Below, piece by piece: positions 5,851 to 6,097 of a DNA stretch of 6,097 nucleotides. Location of the stretch: the NCBI GenBank assembly GCA_003486645.1, contig DNGI01000231.1, positions 1 to 6,097 on the forward strand. Direction: 5' to 3'. The number at the start of each line of letters is the position of its first letter. Position 1 is the first letter of the stretch. The translations under genes were made by a program, and so were the position numbers. The notes beneath the pieces were generated by a model. It saw nothing but the letters and a program-made list of their open reading frames with translations, was not told where the DNA came from and ran no database searches. Source of the stretch: Cyanobacteria bacterium UBA11370 (GTDB taxonomy: Bacteria; Cyanobacteriota; Cyanobacteriia; Cyanobacteriales; Coleofasciculaceae).

Positions 5851-6097
5851 GGTATGAAAGTTATACGTTTACTGAATTTTTTGAAAAAAATATTATGTTT
5901 AATTTAATTGAAAAACTTAAAAAATCAAGGATTTCCGAAAAAAACAGGGGAAAAGATATCCGATTTGGCTAGTCTTATTGGTGGTGATTTGGGCAACACA
6001 GATGTGGCAACGGATTTGGTAACGGATTTAACGGATAAGTTATTGATGTAACTGATGAATTACTGAAATTACCGATAACCCATCCGCTACATCCGTT
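5851..6097. other. A/T-rich then AACGGAT-repeat region; no gene firmly supported
   Basis: The first part (5871-5930) is very A/T-rich and probably includes the promoter of the DUF429 gene; TATAAC on the minus strand at 5865-5860 is a weak -10 candidate. From 5962 the DNA has short repeats: GATTTGG at 5962, 5986 and 6013; AACGGAT at 6009, 6021 and 6030; and one inverted copy, ATCCGTT, at the very edge (6091-6097). A plus-strand ATG at 5895 opens 25 codons to a TAG at 5970-5972, without a ribosome-binding site. I see no complete gene. Confidence 0.5.

Overview
The window looks like chromosomal DNA of a cyanobacterium. The octamer GCGATCGC (HIP1, a hallmark of many cyanobacterial genomes) occurs three times in the first gene. 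C-rich heptamers of the CCCCACT type, as in the short tandem repeats of filamentous cyanobacteria, lie at the left edge and near 5.1 kb. The first gene also resembles a phosphoesterase family I know mainly from cyanobacteria and plants. The genus cannot be fixed from this sequence.

Layout. Positions 1-1130 (plus strand) hold a calcineurin-like metallophosphoesterase and a complete tRNA-Ser(UGA). Positions 1215-4249 (minus strand) hold a tight three-gene operon. Read in transcription order, it encodes a McrB-like AAA+ motor whose N-terminus is an Mrr-type winged helix, then a McrC-like PD-(D/E)xK nuclease, then a small acidic protein of unknown function. Upstream of it, and also on the minus strand, are two paralogous Xre/Cro-type DNA-binding proteins (4381-4620 and 4700-4945). 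Each is preceded by its own inverted-repeat operator candidate. Positions 5104-5850 (minus) encode a DUF429-type RNase H-fold protein whose last codons and stop lie inside a heptamer repeat. Positions 5851-6097 hold A/T-rich and AACGGAT-repeat DNA with one doubtful small reading frame.

How it fits together (inference). The 1215-4249 operon is best read as a type IV (modification-dependent) restriction system of the McrBC superfamily. The winged helix would sense DNA, the AAA+ ring would translocate or signal, and the partner nuclease would cut. The third gene, 5 nt behind the nuclease, may be an accessory factor. The two regulators differ mostly in the recognition helix and may control themselves and perhaps the operon. 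The operon is visibly more AT-rich than the phosphoesterase gene, carries no HIP1 site, and starts right behind a tRNA gene, which suggests acquisition as a defence cassette. No integrase, att repeat, transposase or CRISPR array is visible.
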